Source: Symbiodinium microadriaticum
Lineage: Eukaryota; Sar; Dinophyceae; Suessiales; Symbiodiniaceae
DNA length: 64,000 nucleotides
NCBI GenBank assembly: GCA_001939145.1
Contig: LSRX01000052.1
Coordinates: 892,362 to 956,361 of the forward strand
Reading direction: 5' to 3'
Positions 1-9,716 of the stretch are shown piece after piece. Both the position numbers and the translations under genes were made by a program. Each line of letters opens with the position of its first letter. Positions within the stretch are counted from its first letter, which is position 1. The notes beneath the pieces were generated by a model. It did no database searches. It saw nothing but the letters and a program-made list of their open reading frames with translations, and had not been told where the DNA came from.

Positions 1-206
1 ACCCGCCGAAACATCAAAACTGAAGTCTGGAGGAACTGTTCCAAACCGGGAACATAGACTTAAACCTGCCTTTGTTTGATTGGTTGCATCTAGCTACCCG
101 CCCGACAAACGCACATCTCAGGTGCGGACCCGCCGATGAGCCACGGAGCCATGCGCCTGGAGTTGCCTTGCATTTGATTGCAGTCCGTTGTGTAGTAGCA
201 GCAGCT

Positions 207-270
207 GCGGCATGTCCCTTCGCCGCTTCAGTGACGACATGTTGCAGTGGCGGCATGCCCCCTTCGCCGC
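207..270 (+). repeat. CATGTCCCTTCGCCGC repeat pair
   Basis: The 20-mer GCGGCATGTCCCTTCGCCGC lies at 207-226 and a close variant at about 250-270, followed by a short degenerate CCCTAAA-type stretch (about 275-297). The identical 20-mer recurs in the same orientation at 10418-10437. It is likely part of a dispersed repeat. Nothing coding is evident in 1-600; the open frames here look random. Confidence 0.6.
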
Positions 271-614
271 GAAAGACCCTAAACCCTTAAACCCAAACTA
301 TTGGAATCCTAAACTCCTGCCAAGGCGGGAAGCTGCTGGCTTCGATTGGGCTTGGGGCTTGGTATGCTTCCGATTTGCAGTATGCTTGGGAGTTCCTGCT
401 GGAAAGGTGTTTCGTTATGCCACGTGTTTCCGTGAGCCTGCCGCCATCATGTTCACCCCTCCTAGAAAGATTCGGCAATGGGGCATGTCTCCGTGGTCCA
501 AACATTATCCTCAAGGTGAGCCTCATCGAGGCTTGTCGGCAAACATACGCCAAATGATTCGTTATCCACGTTTCTTCTCCATTGGTTCGCAGCCTTAGCC
601 TTAGGTGACTCTAA

Positions 615-840
615 GCGTGCACTCGTTCTACCAGCTGGCAATCGTGCACTCGTTCTACCGGCTGGCAACCCGGACCCTGTGCAGCCAGTGGACCCCCTCC
701 GCTGCTTGATTGAGACTGAGCACACAGGGCATGACAGATGCATTTTCATGCTAGTCGTGGGGCAGCACACAGGGCACTGAGGTGTTTGAGTAGATTTTCA
801 TGGTTGTGTGACAGCACACAGGGCATGAGGTGTGAGAGCT
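615..840 (+). repeat. Short tandem duplications upstream of the transposase blocks
   Basis: A 27-bp unit containing CGTGCACTCGTTCTACC is present twice (615-668). A second unit of about 48 bp beginning GCACACAGGGCA follows in about three copies (719-840). They occupy the spacer before the first likely exon, where they could be promoter-proximal minisatellite; no role can be shown. Confidence 0.6.
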
Positions 841-853
841 GCTAACCCGAGGT

Positions 854-1233
854 ATGGACAGGGATGCGGTTGTGCAGTCCGAGTCTGATTGTGCTGCGCC
901 GGCGGTGAAAGGCTTCTCTAACCTGAAGTCCGGTAGCAATAAGGATGTCTTGCTAGATCTGACTCCTGAGAAGCCTTGCAAGCCTCTGAAGGGCAAGGAG
1001 CTGGGCCGCCAAAAGCGGCAGCAAGAGCAGAGCTGGTGCAGAAAGATGCCCGAAACAAAGAGATCAGACCTCGGCTCACCCAGAAGGATTTCGATCATAT
1101 GCTCAGCTGTGTGAAGGATCATGACGAGCTGGTGGCTGATCGGCGGAAACTCCGGGAGCTTCTTCCCAAGTTGACGGAGGCTCAACAGAAGATTTTAATC
1201 CTGGAGCAGGCTTTAGAGAAGTTGAGGCGCTGA
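854..1233 (+). CDS. Charged coiled-coil protein fragment, probable 5' exon(s) of the transposase gene
   Basis: The frame opens with ATG at 854 (MDRDAVVQSESD...). The second half, in a frame shifted by one, gives a heptad-like charged helix ending EQALEKLRR and a stop at 1233. The frame change between about 976 and 1110 means there is a small intron, a sequencing error or a decayed copy. I recognise no domain. Its position suggests it belongs to the transposase-like gene that follows, but it could be a separate small gene. Confidence 0.4.
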
Positions 1234-1973
1234 GTCTCAGACGTGTGAGCCTGGGTGGGGAGCCCACGGTCGCAGCAAAAAGATCGATTGCATCTGCTGT
1301 GCATTTCAGACTGCCTCGCCTTTCACTTTCTCCTCTGATCCTTGTCTGGGTTCGCTCAGGCCGTGCCTGGGGCGACGATGTCTGGGCCTTGGAAGCTGGC
1401 TGGTTATCTCTGCCCAGACTTTCGTTGGCTAGCAAACCCCTGATGAGCTGCAGATTGTTTTGCACCCTCGAAGATGTGTGCTGCAACCAGACAGACATGC
1501 GACACACCCATGCATAGGTTAGGCGACTGTGTCAGCTAGGTTCATTTATGGCTTGTCCTGAGCGATGCCATTGCTTCCGGTGCCTGCATAATAAATGGAA
1601 AGATCGTTGCACATTTGTGGATGGTGATGGACCGGTCGCGCAGTTGAGAGATGGAGACCTTGTTAGGTTTGAGTTTTGATTGTGGCAGGACATCACAAAT
1701 CCTGGCTGATTTTTGGTCCTCATGGCTTGGGCTGCTTTCTATGTCAAAACTATGCAGCACAGAATCCGGACAAGGTGAGGAAGGTGACTCCTTGGCAGCA
1801 GTGCAGCAAGGGATCTCCGACTGTGCAGCTTAGCTGCCCATGGTGACTAGAGACTAGTGTCGGGCGCTTAGACCAAGTGAGATCTCATTTCTCTGAATCC
1901 AAGGGCAGGTGGTCGCCCAACGGTGCTTCAATAAGAAGATGCGCTACGTCACGGGAATGTCAGCCGTAAGAGT

Positions 1974-2710
1974 TTGCAAAGATGCAAATTCCACGAGGAT
2001 GCGATCTTATGGCATAAGGGTGCATCCGAGCCACCGCCGTCTGATGGTTCACCTGTGAAGGTCACGAGGTCTGTGACAGCGTACCAGCTCGCCCTCTCGA
2101 TGGAAGTCTTGCACTCGACTCTGGGGGCTCAGGCAACAGAGTATCAGAAGCGCTGCACAGCAGCTCGCAGGCAGGATGTAAGACATGAAGGCAATCTGCA
2201 GATTGTGTTTGTACCAGCTTGTCCATCAGGCTTCGGCCAGATCATGTACCCGTCGTGCACTCCGATAGACACAGCCACTTCAACATCCTTGAATCTTATG
2301 CCACAGTGTTAGATCGGCAAACTCGATCCAAGCTGCTTTCCTGTGGTGTTCGAGCGTTGGCATTGGCTCAGGACGGTCTGCTGTGTCGTGTCAGAAGTGA
2401 GCATGTTTCGGCATTTCGCTTGTCCTGCATTTGTTTCACAGGACGCTCGTCAAGACTTTGAGCTTGTGAAGTGCCGGGCTATCACTCGGAATTATGAAAC
2501 CGTACATTTCCTGTTAGACCTGGGCGAGTGCAGCGGCTCCAAGGAAGTGGGTTTCAAAGCACAGTCACAGTCTGCCAATCAGGGTTAGGCTCTGCGCTTC
2601 CGTGTAGGAGTCGTTGCACAAAGCCAAGAAGCTGTGGGAGAGTGTGCACACTTTCTGTGACGGACGAGACGATCTGTTGAAGTTCTTCAAGGAATCCGAT
2701 GTGGTGATCT
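1974..2710 (+). CDS. Broken exon blocks between coiled-coil fragment and transposase core
   Basis: Several open blocks in changing frames follow one another: 1974-2310, about 2260-2360 (containing HFNILESYATVLDRQT), about 2420-2587 (QDFELVKCRAITRNYETVHF) and about 2617-2710 (LWESVHTFCDGRDDLLKFF). Their composition is protein-like and they run toward the RNase-H-like block, but no continuous reading frame exists. They are either exons with short introns or decayed pieces of one transposase copy. No domain was recognised. Confidence 0.35.
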
Positions 2711-2737
2711 GAATGCGTATATCATAGATCAAGGATC

Positions 2738-3643
2738 ATGCGTGCAGGGTCCCACCTAGCTATTGCCGCTTTGCGATTGCAAGCTTGCTATCCTGCCAAG
2801 GTCATTACTGTGGACGGGGAGCCAGCAGAACAGTTGTGCCCGCAAATGGTGAAAGGCCTTGGCTGCAACGTCGTGGCTTCCTTCCGGTGCCACCTCCACA
2901 GTGCTCAAAAAACTCTGGAGAATTGTATGCAAGCAGACAAGAGAACAGCTGATCTCATGGACAGCCTCATTGTTGGATATGCAGACTCCAGCGGCTTGGG
3001 CGGTTTTGCTCGTGCGATCAGAAACTCCCTGAGACTCAAGGCCAGCTATGGTAAGCACTGCCAGGAGCTGGACAGTGTCCTGTGCAAAGCATCCACAGGA
3101 GGGTGGAGCTTTGCGCCACAGAGATTCTCAACGGTCCTTTCGGTATCGGAGACTCTTTGTCTCAACATGGGCCCAGCATTGAAAACCCTGCAGGAATCTG
3201 TTATTCGTGGCGGTAGAAACAAGGAATGGGCCAGGCGGGTCCTAGCCGTGTTGAAGCCAGAAAACATGCTCCTCTTGGCGCTGCTTTGCGAATTGTGCAA
3301 GGTTGCGCAGCGGTATGTGCATAGATGGGACCGCAGTGTTGACCAGACGACAGTGGCTGACACGGCCCTAGAGTTTGAAAGATTCAAGCTCGAGGCCAAC
3401 AGGCTGTTCAGTTTCAGATCCGTGGATGGAGACCTTCAGCAGCCCTTAGTCCTCTCTCCAGATTTCACGTCTGGCATGCCGCAACTGCTTCGTGCAAGCT
3501 ACAATCTGTTGCAGCAGGAGGTTTCATGTTGTCATGTTAGTATGGATGTCGACTTGCAGATGTTTTTCGTGTCCGGACTTCACAGTCTTAGATATGCAGA
3601 AAGACACAGGTTGATGCGTCTTGCTGCAGGCTGTGATCGATGA
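2738..3643 (+). CDS. hAT-like transposase, RNase-H-like core exon
   Basis: This is one open block of about 300 residues. Near its start, KVITVDGEPAEQLCP contains an Asp in a position suitable for the first catalytic acid. About 35 residues on, VASFRCHLHSAQKTLENC resembles the C-x2-H of the hAT family (CxxHxLNL) after the second catalytic residue. The remainder is helical and Leu-rich, as in the hAT insertion domain. In the family the protein cuts and joins transposon ends in the nucleus. The hAT-type dimerisation motif at 4248-4500 supports the call. A diverged DUF-type nuclease is possible. Confidence 0.5.
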   Translation: MRAGSHLAIAALRLQACYPAKVITVDGEPAEQLCPQMVKGLGCNVVASFRCHLHSAQKTLENCMQADKRTADLMDSLIVGYADSSGLGGFARAIRNSLRLKASYGKHCQELDSVLCKASTGGWSFAPQRFSTVLSVSETLCLNMGPALKTLQESVIRGGRNKEWARRVLAVLKPENMLLLALLCELCKVAQRYVHRWDRSVDQTTVADTALEFERFKLEANRLFSFRSVDGDLQQPLVLSPDFTSGMPQLLRASYNLLQQEVSCCHVSMDVDLQMFFVSGLHSLRYAERHRLMRLAAGCDR

Positions 3644-3920
3644 GGGACTGATGGTGTACTTCCGACCACAGTGGGATGAGCAGACTTACCGTGAAGCCAT
3701 GGCCAAAGAGTTGGGTGCCATACAGAACATCTTGAAGCATTTTGTAGATGGTATCGACCTTTGGCATAACACGGCCGTGGCATCTGCCTTCGCTCCGCTT
3801 GATGTCTCCACGTGGACTAAGCGGTGTTCGGACGACACTCTGCCCGACCCTCATGTTGTCATTGATTTGATTGACACTAGAAGACACTGTGTCTTAGTGG
3901 CTGCAGGGAAGCGGTCATGA
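3621..3920 (+). CDS. Transposase continuation block (shifted frame)
   Basis: Overlapping the end of the core block in another frame, this block reads LQAVIDEGLMVYFRPQWDEQ and on through LGAIQNILKHFVDGIDLWHN. It is protein-like and amphipathic and probably the next exon, with the splice near 3600-3640. No motif is diagnostic. A further block at about 4009-4077 contains LARPSFAVLERLRD and may carry the chain on to the dimerisation region. Confidence 0.35.
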   Translation: MLQAVIDEGLMVYFRPQWDEQTYREAMAKELGAIQNILKHFVDGIDLWHNTAVASAFAPLDVSTWTKRCSDDTLPDPHVVIDLIDTRRHCVLVAAGKRS

Positions 3921-4247
3921 AGCCGCTTGCGCAGATGTTGGGCATGGAGGTCGTGCCTGGAGGTGCGGTCTTTGCTTGTTGTGCCTAGCTTTGCCTCTGG
4001 GTCAGGTTGCGGCCCTTTCCAAGCAGTATCTACTTGCTCGTCCGAGCTTTGCCGTGTTGGAAAGGCTGCGAGACTGAAGGCTGCCAACATTCAATCTCAT
4101 CAGATGCATGACATTGGCAGGCGAGGCATCCGTTGTTTGCGGGTTGCTTGGTCGGAGACGATGAAGCATTGGGGAGAGCGCCTTCCAGAACTTGCGCGAG
4201 CTGCGCATACCTCAGCCGACGAAAGCCAGTTTGCTAGAACATGAACC

Positions 4248-4378
4248 TTGTCGTCGAAGTTCCTTGAATATCAGGTCGCGCTGTTTCTGGCCACATATGC
4301 GAGCACGTCTGAAGTGGAACAGAACTTCAGTTTCTTGGAAATGATGTCGTCCGGGCGAAAGTCTAGAACGACGCGGAA
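4248..4378 (+). CDS. hAT-type C-terminal dimerisation domain, first half
   Basis: The block contains LFLATYASTSEVEQNFSFLE, matching the hAT signature in which a short Ser/Thr run is followed by xxER/EQxFS, then a basic stretch GRKSRTTRKHL. It stops at an AG-rich junction near 4378. If a 70-bp segment to 4449 is removed, the reading continues into SMLRVRLDGLPPHKF, which matches the rest of the motif (R..LS...L..L..NG). Seeing the motif on both sides of a plausible intron is the best evidence for the family assignment. Confidence 0.5.
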
Positions 4379-4449
4379 GCATCTCAGGCCGAGTCCGAGG
4401 GCTGATTATTCCTCTAGCTGGGTGTCTTCAGTCCATGTCTTGAGTCAGG

Positions 4450-5727
4450 TCAATGCTTCGTGTTCGGCTGGATGGCCTGCCCCCTCACAAGTTCGTGGAG
4501 CAGAGGCAAGACACCCGCACCCAGGCGGCAACTTTTCTTCTTTCTGCGGATGCTGCAGCAACGCAGCAGATGTTTCTGGAGAAGTTTGGAGGTGGTAAAA
4601 ACGCTTGCAAGAGTGACTTGCCCAGACGAAGCAGAACGCTTCAAGACGCCGAGCCTCAGACAGCTGCAGACGTCCAGGTCCAAAGGGGTAAAGAAACCAA
4701 AGCTAGCTTGAAAAGAAAAAGGGCTCTTCAAGTCGCCGGGCTCAACTCGGCCACGGAGGTGTGTGAAGATACCCAGGACTTAGAAGCTGTTGCTCAGAAT
4801 TCCGCGACCTTACGTCAGGAGGAATCCCCAGGCTTTGAGAAGCTCAAGAAAGCATTGACGAGGAATGCAACAATTCTCAGGAATCGCTTCTTGAATATGA
4901 TCAGTGGGGACACAAAGAAATACGATGACGCAGTGCGAGATGCAGCCAAGTTGGAGGCACGACTGCTTAAGGCACTTCGTCCGTCTGGGCCCCTTCCCAC
5001 AGATTGGCATCCCTCCTTGAGCGTGGCCAAGAGTCTCGTCATCCATCCGGTTGGCTGTAACACTGCAGCCATGCAGGCATGGGGCTTGAGATGTATGCCT
5101 TGGACTGGAACCGTGCCAGATTTTCAGGAGCTTCTCCGGTACGCTCCCGAAGACTTGGTGTGGTTCCATCCTGATGCCGAGTCTGAGGTGCAATTTATCA
5201 TGCGCGGTGCAGGAGCGGATCAGAGCGCCCTGGTGGCCTCCTCTGCAGTGGGCGGCTGGGTGGCGGGTGCACAGTGGCTGGCAACCTGTGATGCTCATGG
5301 GCGAGCTGTTCGGCCCTTGTTCAGACTGGCATCTGCTCTGGAGGAGGAGAAAGAGTCTCTCACCTGCAATACTCACGTGCTTCATCTCTGGATTAATTTC
5401 TCTTGTGCGTGTGTGTGTGTGTGTGTGCATCTGTGTGCTACGGCCCACATGCTCCGGGCCCTGAGCATCTACATCGAGAAGGGTGCGGGGAAAGCTGAGA
5501 ATGAAGTGGCGAAGGCTGTTGCCCGACTGATATCCGTGGTCTCTGAGTCTGACAAGCCCAAAAATTGGGCTCTGCACCGAAAGTGGAAATCGGTCAAAGC
5601 GAAGTCAACATTAGTCATAGCAGAAGATGTGCCGAAGTGCAAGAAGCACCAAATCAAGCACAAACTGTGTGGCCAGGTCATGAGTGGACCCTCCTTTCTA
5701 TCAGTGTGTACATATTGGGAGAAGTGA
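4450..5727 (+). CDS. Transposase C-terminal exon with a long extra domain
   Basis: The block opens with the second half of the hAT dimerisation motif (VRLDGLPPHKFVEQ) at an AG|G acceptor. It then runs for about 300 residues beyond where hAT proteins normally end: a Lys-rich linker, a helical basic region (TRNATILRNRFLNMISGDTK) and an ordered-looking region (DLVWFHPDAESEVQFIMRGA ... GWVAGAQWLATCDAHGRA). From about 5366 to 5430 a TG microsatellite stays in frame; this may be a retained intron, with LRALSIYIEKGAGKAENEVA resuming after it. The extension has no recognised function. Confidence 0.45.
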   Translation, partial: SMLRVRLDGLPPHKFVEQRQDTRTQAATFLLSADAAATQQMFLEKFGGGKNACKSDLPRRSRTLQDAEPQTAADVQVQRGKETKASLKRKRALQVAGLNSATEVCEDTQDLEAVAQNSATLRQEESPGFEKLKKALTRNATILRNRFLNMISGDTKKYDDAVRDAAKLEARLLKALRPSGPLPTDWHPSLSVAKSLVIHPVGCNTAAMQAWGLRCMPWTGTVPDFQELLRYAPEDLVWFHPDAESEVQFIMRGAGADQSALVASSAVGGWVAGAQWLATCDAHGRAVRPLFRLASALEEEKESLTCNTHVLHLWINFSCACVCVCVHLCATAHMLRALSIYIEKGAGKAENEVAKAVARLISVVSESDKPKNWALHRKWKSVKAKSTLVIAEDVPKCKKHQIKHKLCGQVMSGPSFLSVCTYWEK

Positions 5728-5768
5728 TGTCTGCGACATCACTTTAAGGGGAAGGCAAGCTCGGCGCA

Positions 5769-6002
5769 CATAATTTAAATGTGTGTGCCGCCTGCTGCCA
5801 GATTTGTTGGCTGGCCCGGGGAAGTGCGAGCTGTTGGGGCAGAGGGAGGAAATTGCTATCGAATGGGCGTGCTTGCACATGTCGCCTGCGTAGCTGGATT
5901 TTTACAGCTGAGTCTTCAGGAAGAGTTCGCTTCTGTTTCAGTCCTGAGGCCTACGCTTCGATTGGGTCGGGGTCTCGGCTGGCAGCATCGGAAAGAAGTT
6001 GA
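5769..6002 (+). CDS. Cysteine-rich small exon, unknown
   Basis: The frame reads CAACCQICWLARGSASCWGR and later VRFCFSPEAYASIGSGSR before a stop at 6002. The C-x2-CC-x2-C...C spacing suggests a small zinc-binding knuckle, possibly a BED-like or treble-clef finger belonging to the neighbouring transposase, though it lies downstream of the body of that gene. A competing frame (5779-6069) is also open, so the assignment is weak. Confidence 0.3.
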   Translation, partial: HNLNVCAACCQICWLARGSASCWGRGRKLLSNGRACTCRLRSWIFTAESSGRVRFCFSPEAYASIGSGSRLAASERS

Positions 6003-6231
6003 AGAGCCGTCGAAGCGGAGCTGGCAGATAACACGTTCTTATTACTTAGTGATATTTCACGGCTTTTGATCGGTGCTGTACGCCTAAGCTTTCCAGCCTG
6101 AGTCCTGAGACCATCGTTCGTCTTTGTGCACACGAAGTTGGAAGATGCCAGCCCGGCCGCCCAGTGGGATATGTGCATTCGCGACCAGCATGACTTGGCA
6201 CAGTAATTTACTTTCCTGTCTGAACTCGAAC

Positions 6232-6406
6232 ACTGCGTCGGACACCGGGGTCCAACGCACTATTTCATTTCGGAGGGCTATATTTTTTTTGCGTTGAGTC
6301 TTCTTGCCATGCTAAACGGTCTTTGCGTTGGACGCCGGCGTTCAACGCAAAGAATTTTAACAGTCTCGAATCGACTTATTGCGTTGGACCCCGGTGTCCA
6401 ACGCAG
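6232..6406. promoter_or_regulatory. Three near-palindromes forming a 175-bp inverted-repeat element
   Basis: Near-palindromes of 24 bp, of the form GCGTTGGAC-(C/G)CCGG-(T/C)GTCCAACGC, lie at 6235-6258, 6325-6348 and 6381-6404. The first and third are inverted copies of each other over about 28 bp, so the segment has terminal inverted repeats with a palindrome inside. It lies about 280 bp before the methyltransferase start codon. It could be a MITE-like element, the end of a larger transposon, or a paired binding-site array. The rest of 6000-6680 holds no gene I can support. Confidence 0.6.
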
Positions 6407-6687
6407 TAATCGCTCAAACGACCCTTAGGGTCGATAGTGTGCTGAGTTGGGTTTCCTGCCTTGACCGGTGGCCTCAGGATGGTACAATCCGCCGGAGCCG
6501 CCTCTCCAGGACAACACAGCCGGTGCCTCGAGCCCGTGCTTCAGCCAGCGGTTGCCAAGACACCCACACATGATGTCGTCGCTCTTGCCCAGGTCTGTGA
6601 ACATTCTAGCTTTGCTGCAGATTTTGTGTGCTCTACTGCTTCTGTGTCTAGTGGCCTGTGCACACTCTTCGGGTGTGTCCACTGACC

Positions 6688-8417
6688 ATGGGTAAAAAAA
6701 CGATGAAGAAGGAGAAGGCTACCGCAGCCAAGGCTAAGGGTTCTGCCTCTGCAAAGCCAACATCGAAGGCGACGCCAGGGCCGAAAGTGGCAAGTCCGAC
6801 GACGCATGATCCGTTTCGTCTCTCCGGCTTTGCCAAGAAGATGCTTGGTGTAGCTGAGTTGGAGATGAAGGAAAAGAAGGTTGCTAGGCCCTTGGACTTG
6901 AAGCAGACCCCTGTGAGATGGGGTTCTCTGTTCGACGGCTTGAATGCACCTATGCATGCTTTCAAAGCCTTTGGTGTTAATGCCACGCAGATCTTTGGGG
7001 CAGAGTGTGCGAAGGCACCGCGTGTTCTCAGCTTGCGCAACACTCCACCGGAGCATCTTTATGAAGATGCACGGGCCCTTTCCAAAAAGAAGCCCGACTT
7101 CTTTTGTGTGCGCCATTGGAAGAAATGCGAGTGTGACTTTGTTGGTGGAGAGAAGGGCCCCCACATCCTGATCGCCGGCTTCGTCTGTAAGAGCAACAGC
7201 CAGCACCTTGGACATGTATAATCCTTCAAAGGCAGAGAAAGAACCCATGTGGCTATTAATTTATAACTCAGGCAGAATGCCAGCCGCTTCGACAAGGACC
7301 CTGTGGACCCCAGCTCCAAGAGCATGACAACCTTTGCCATGGCTGTGGATGCCATATGCTTAACAAAACCCGAATACTTTGTGCTCGAGAATGTGGAGGG
7401 CTGTCGGCTCCTTGACTGTATCTGTGTGCGCTTGCTGTGTTGCGGAATATCGTTATGTTAACTTGTCACCATCTCAGGATGTCCCGAACTGGTGCCAAGC
7501 AGGAGGACGAGGCCAAGGACCGGACGACACCCTTGCAGGCGCACGAAAAGATCCTGAGCACGAAGTTGCCCGACTATTCCATGGCGAATTTGAGCATCTC
7601 GTCGGTGCCCTTACCAGAGACTCGATCCCGGGTTTGGATCATTGGCTCCAGAAGTCGGTCCTTCCCCGCATCAACGTGGAAGTCTCTGGTGCTTCATCTG
7701 GAGACCAAAGCCAAGGAGATGACGCCGCATCATTTCCTCGGTCTTGCAGGCCCCCCACCTGTCGTCAGGACGGCTAAGCCGACAAGGGAACAGCAGGATT
7801 GGGAGCGAGATGCTGAGTATCATGCGGCCTTCAAGAAGGCTTTCCAGCAGGCAGCTGCTGCAGGGCGACTTGGGGGGAAAGACACCAAACCACAGCCAAA
7901 GCCGAAAGAGATGCGGGCAAGTGCAAAGGCAAAGTGCAAGCTCACACCCAGGCAGATGGCAGCTGTGGACGTGTCCGAGCAGATTATCGAGATTGAGAAG
8001 AGCAAGTACGAGACGCCATCCACCTCGCAGCTTGCCGACATCTCCCAGTCAAGCTGCCGTGGCCAGATCGTGCTGCACGGGCTCTGCAAGACACAGACAA
8101 CAAGCATGCGGCGTTGTGTCTGCAAAAAGTGCATGAATTTTGCTGCATCTATCTGTCGTTGTTGATGGAACTGACTAAGGCTGTACAATTACGATACGGG
8201 TTGTGTGGAGCCACCAGAGAAGCACCTGGCCTTGCTCGGGTACAACCACCTCGATGGGCTGGAAATGGTGAGTGACAAGGCTGGATGCCGTTGTCGACTT
8301 TGTGTATCCAGCGGTGTGTGCATGTCCCTGACGCAGGAGGTGTTTGACATGAGTGGCAATGGGATGGCCCTGACGGCTGTCAGCAAGGTTTTGGCCCCTC
8401 TGCTCGTCAATCTTTGA
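6688..8417 (+). CDS. DNA cytosine-5 methyltransferase, at least five exons
   Basis: The enzyme family transfers a methyl group from S-adenosylmethionine to cytosine C5 in nuclear DNA. The ATG at 6688 is in context ACCATGG. After a Lys/Ala-rich N-terminal tail come motif I-like SLFDGLNAPMHAF, then FGAECAKAP, catalytic-loop-like IAGFVCKSNS (Cys kept, the usual preceding Pro replaced by Val), FVLENVEG (motif VI) at about 7377-7401, TRSRVWIIGSR (motif VIII) at about 7621-7653, and C-terminal MSGNGMALTAVSKVLAPLL (motif X) ending at 8417. Suggested exons are 6688-7202, 7272-7400, 7478-8100, 8180-8267 and 8337-8417; the first intron would use a GC donor. The exon 2/3 and 3/4 joins are uncertain. The target-recognition region is unlike DNMT1 or DNMT3 as I know them. 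Confidence 0.8.
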
Positions 8418-8602
8418 TTTTGAGACAAGGGCATGTTAGATCACTCCGGGGCACGAGCCGCTTGCTGTCACGACGAGACTTTGCTGCAAAACAGAGCCGC
8501 CTGCCCCTCTGTTTGCACAGACAGGCGACGACATTCGCTAGCCAGCGGCAGGACCCTTCGCCGCAGATTTTTCCAGGCACATAGCAGCGGCTAGGACCTG
8601 TC

Positions 8603-8870
8603 ATGGCGACCCGACTTCGTGGCAAGCGCAGTGCCCCTTCGGCTGCCAATGCCAAGCCCAGTGATGCAGCAGCTCCTGCGACGGCTCCTGTTGCTTCGAC
8701 TTCGGATTCTCATCCGACAGCGCCTTGGCCGATCGACTGCGGTTTTGACGAAGCATCACCCCAGTCCTGGTCCGAGGTGATGTTTGTCGAAGAGGTGCAT
8801 TATGTCATCGCAGAAGAGATCTATGCCCTCGAGACGATGGATCCCGAACCATGGGCTGGGCGACTTGACT
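8603..8870 (+). CDS. Unknown protein, N-terminal exon
   Basis: The ATG at 8603 opens MATRLRGKRSAPSAANAKPS, then an Ala/Pro/Ser-rich low-complexity tail, then a folded-looking stretch (SWSEVMFVEEVHYVIAEEIY). It probably splices near 8865-8875 into the Cys-rich block that follows. It starts 185 bp after the methyltransferase stop codon on the same strand. The 8418-8602 spacer holds nothing I recognise. Confidence 0.55.
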
Positions 8871-8875
8871 TAAGC

Positions 8876-9165
8876 GCAAGGTCTGTCTCGATCCTGAGGA
8901 GTGTTGCGGCTGTGAGCCTAGGCTTGCGGCTTTGGATGCCGTTGAGTTTGAGAAGCATATGAGTACGGCCGGCAAGTTCGAGTGCACGGTGACGTTAGAT
9001 TCCTTCCCGTGCAGATGCTTTGCCCACCAAGCCTGTCTTCCTTCTGTGGGTTCCATTCAGCGTGTCGCTGCACATTATTGGAAAGATGCTCATGGCAACT
9101 GGGTTCCCAACGACTGGCCTTTGTCGCTGCCGGTTGCTTGGCATAAACCTGTGTCAGCGACATGA
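8876..9165 (+). CDS. Unknown protein, Cys-rich exon
   Basis: Reading KVCLDPEECCGCEPRLAALD and then VAAHYWKDAHGNWVPNDWPL, the block is free of stops to 9165. The C-x6-C-C-x-C cluster plus the later CRCFAH suggests a metal-binding fold. No family is recognised. It is probably the second exon of the gene starting at 8603. Confidence 0.5.
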
Positions 9166-9279
9166 GACTCGAGATTCCTGGCTACTTAGGTTCGAGTGGC
9201 GACTGCAGGAGGTGTTCCACACAGAAAACACTTTCAACTCTTGGGGCTGCCCTGTTGCACCTAACGGCCTGATTGCTGA

Positions 9280-9716
9280 CCTTCTTTGAAATGATGGCAC
9301 CGAGGAACGAGACGTTGCTGCATGCTTACAAGTACGTGCTCTCGGAGGTGAAAAAGCAGGGACCTCTGACCAAAGAGTGGTTGCAGTTCATCCGATCTGT
9401 TCGCGTGAAGTTTTTCTTGTGTACGGACGACCGAAGCTACGAAATGAAGAAATGGGAAATGGATGAAGGCCTAGGCCTCCTGGCAGAGGAGAGAACCTTG
9501 CTCGGCTTTAATTTGGTCCTGGCGATCAGCGGCATCTCTGACAGCCTGAGAGGGCCAGGGCGTGAACCTACGGCTGCTGAAGTTTCTGAGTGGCTGAAGA
9601 GCGCCAAGAAGTCTATGAGCCCCAAAGTTGTCTCCGTGTACCTTCGGATTCGAGATCGGTTCCCAGCGGAGGCAGTTGTGCACCGGCTGCAGGTCAGTCC
9701 CCTTGTTCTCAGCTGA
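9280..9716 (+). CDS. Unknown protein, helical exon
   Basis: An open block of about 145 residues begins FFEMMAPRNETLLHAYKYVL and continues KKQGPLTKEWLQFIRSVRVK and LLGFNLVLAISGISDSLRGP. A donor probably lies near 9691 (RLQ|GTCAGT), because the peptide after it is short and then stops. It is helical and mixed-charge with no recognised domain, and likely belongs to the 8603 gene. Confidence 0.5.

Noticed and set aside
4810..5577. 255-residue minus-strand open frame
   Set aside because: It is the antisense shadow of the transposase C-terminal exon and has no protein-like motif.
6541..7248. 235-residue minus-strand open frame
   Set aside because: It lies opposite the methyltransferase first exon, whose + frame carries conserved motifs.
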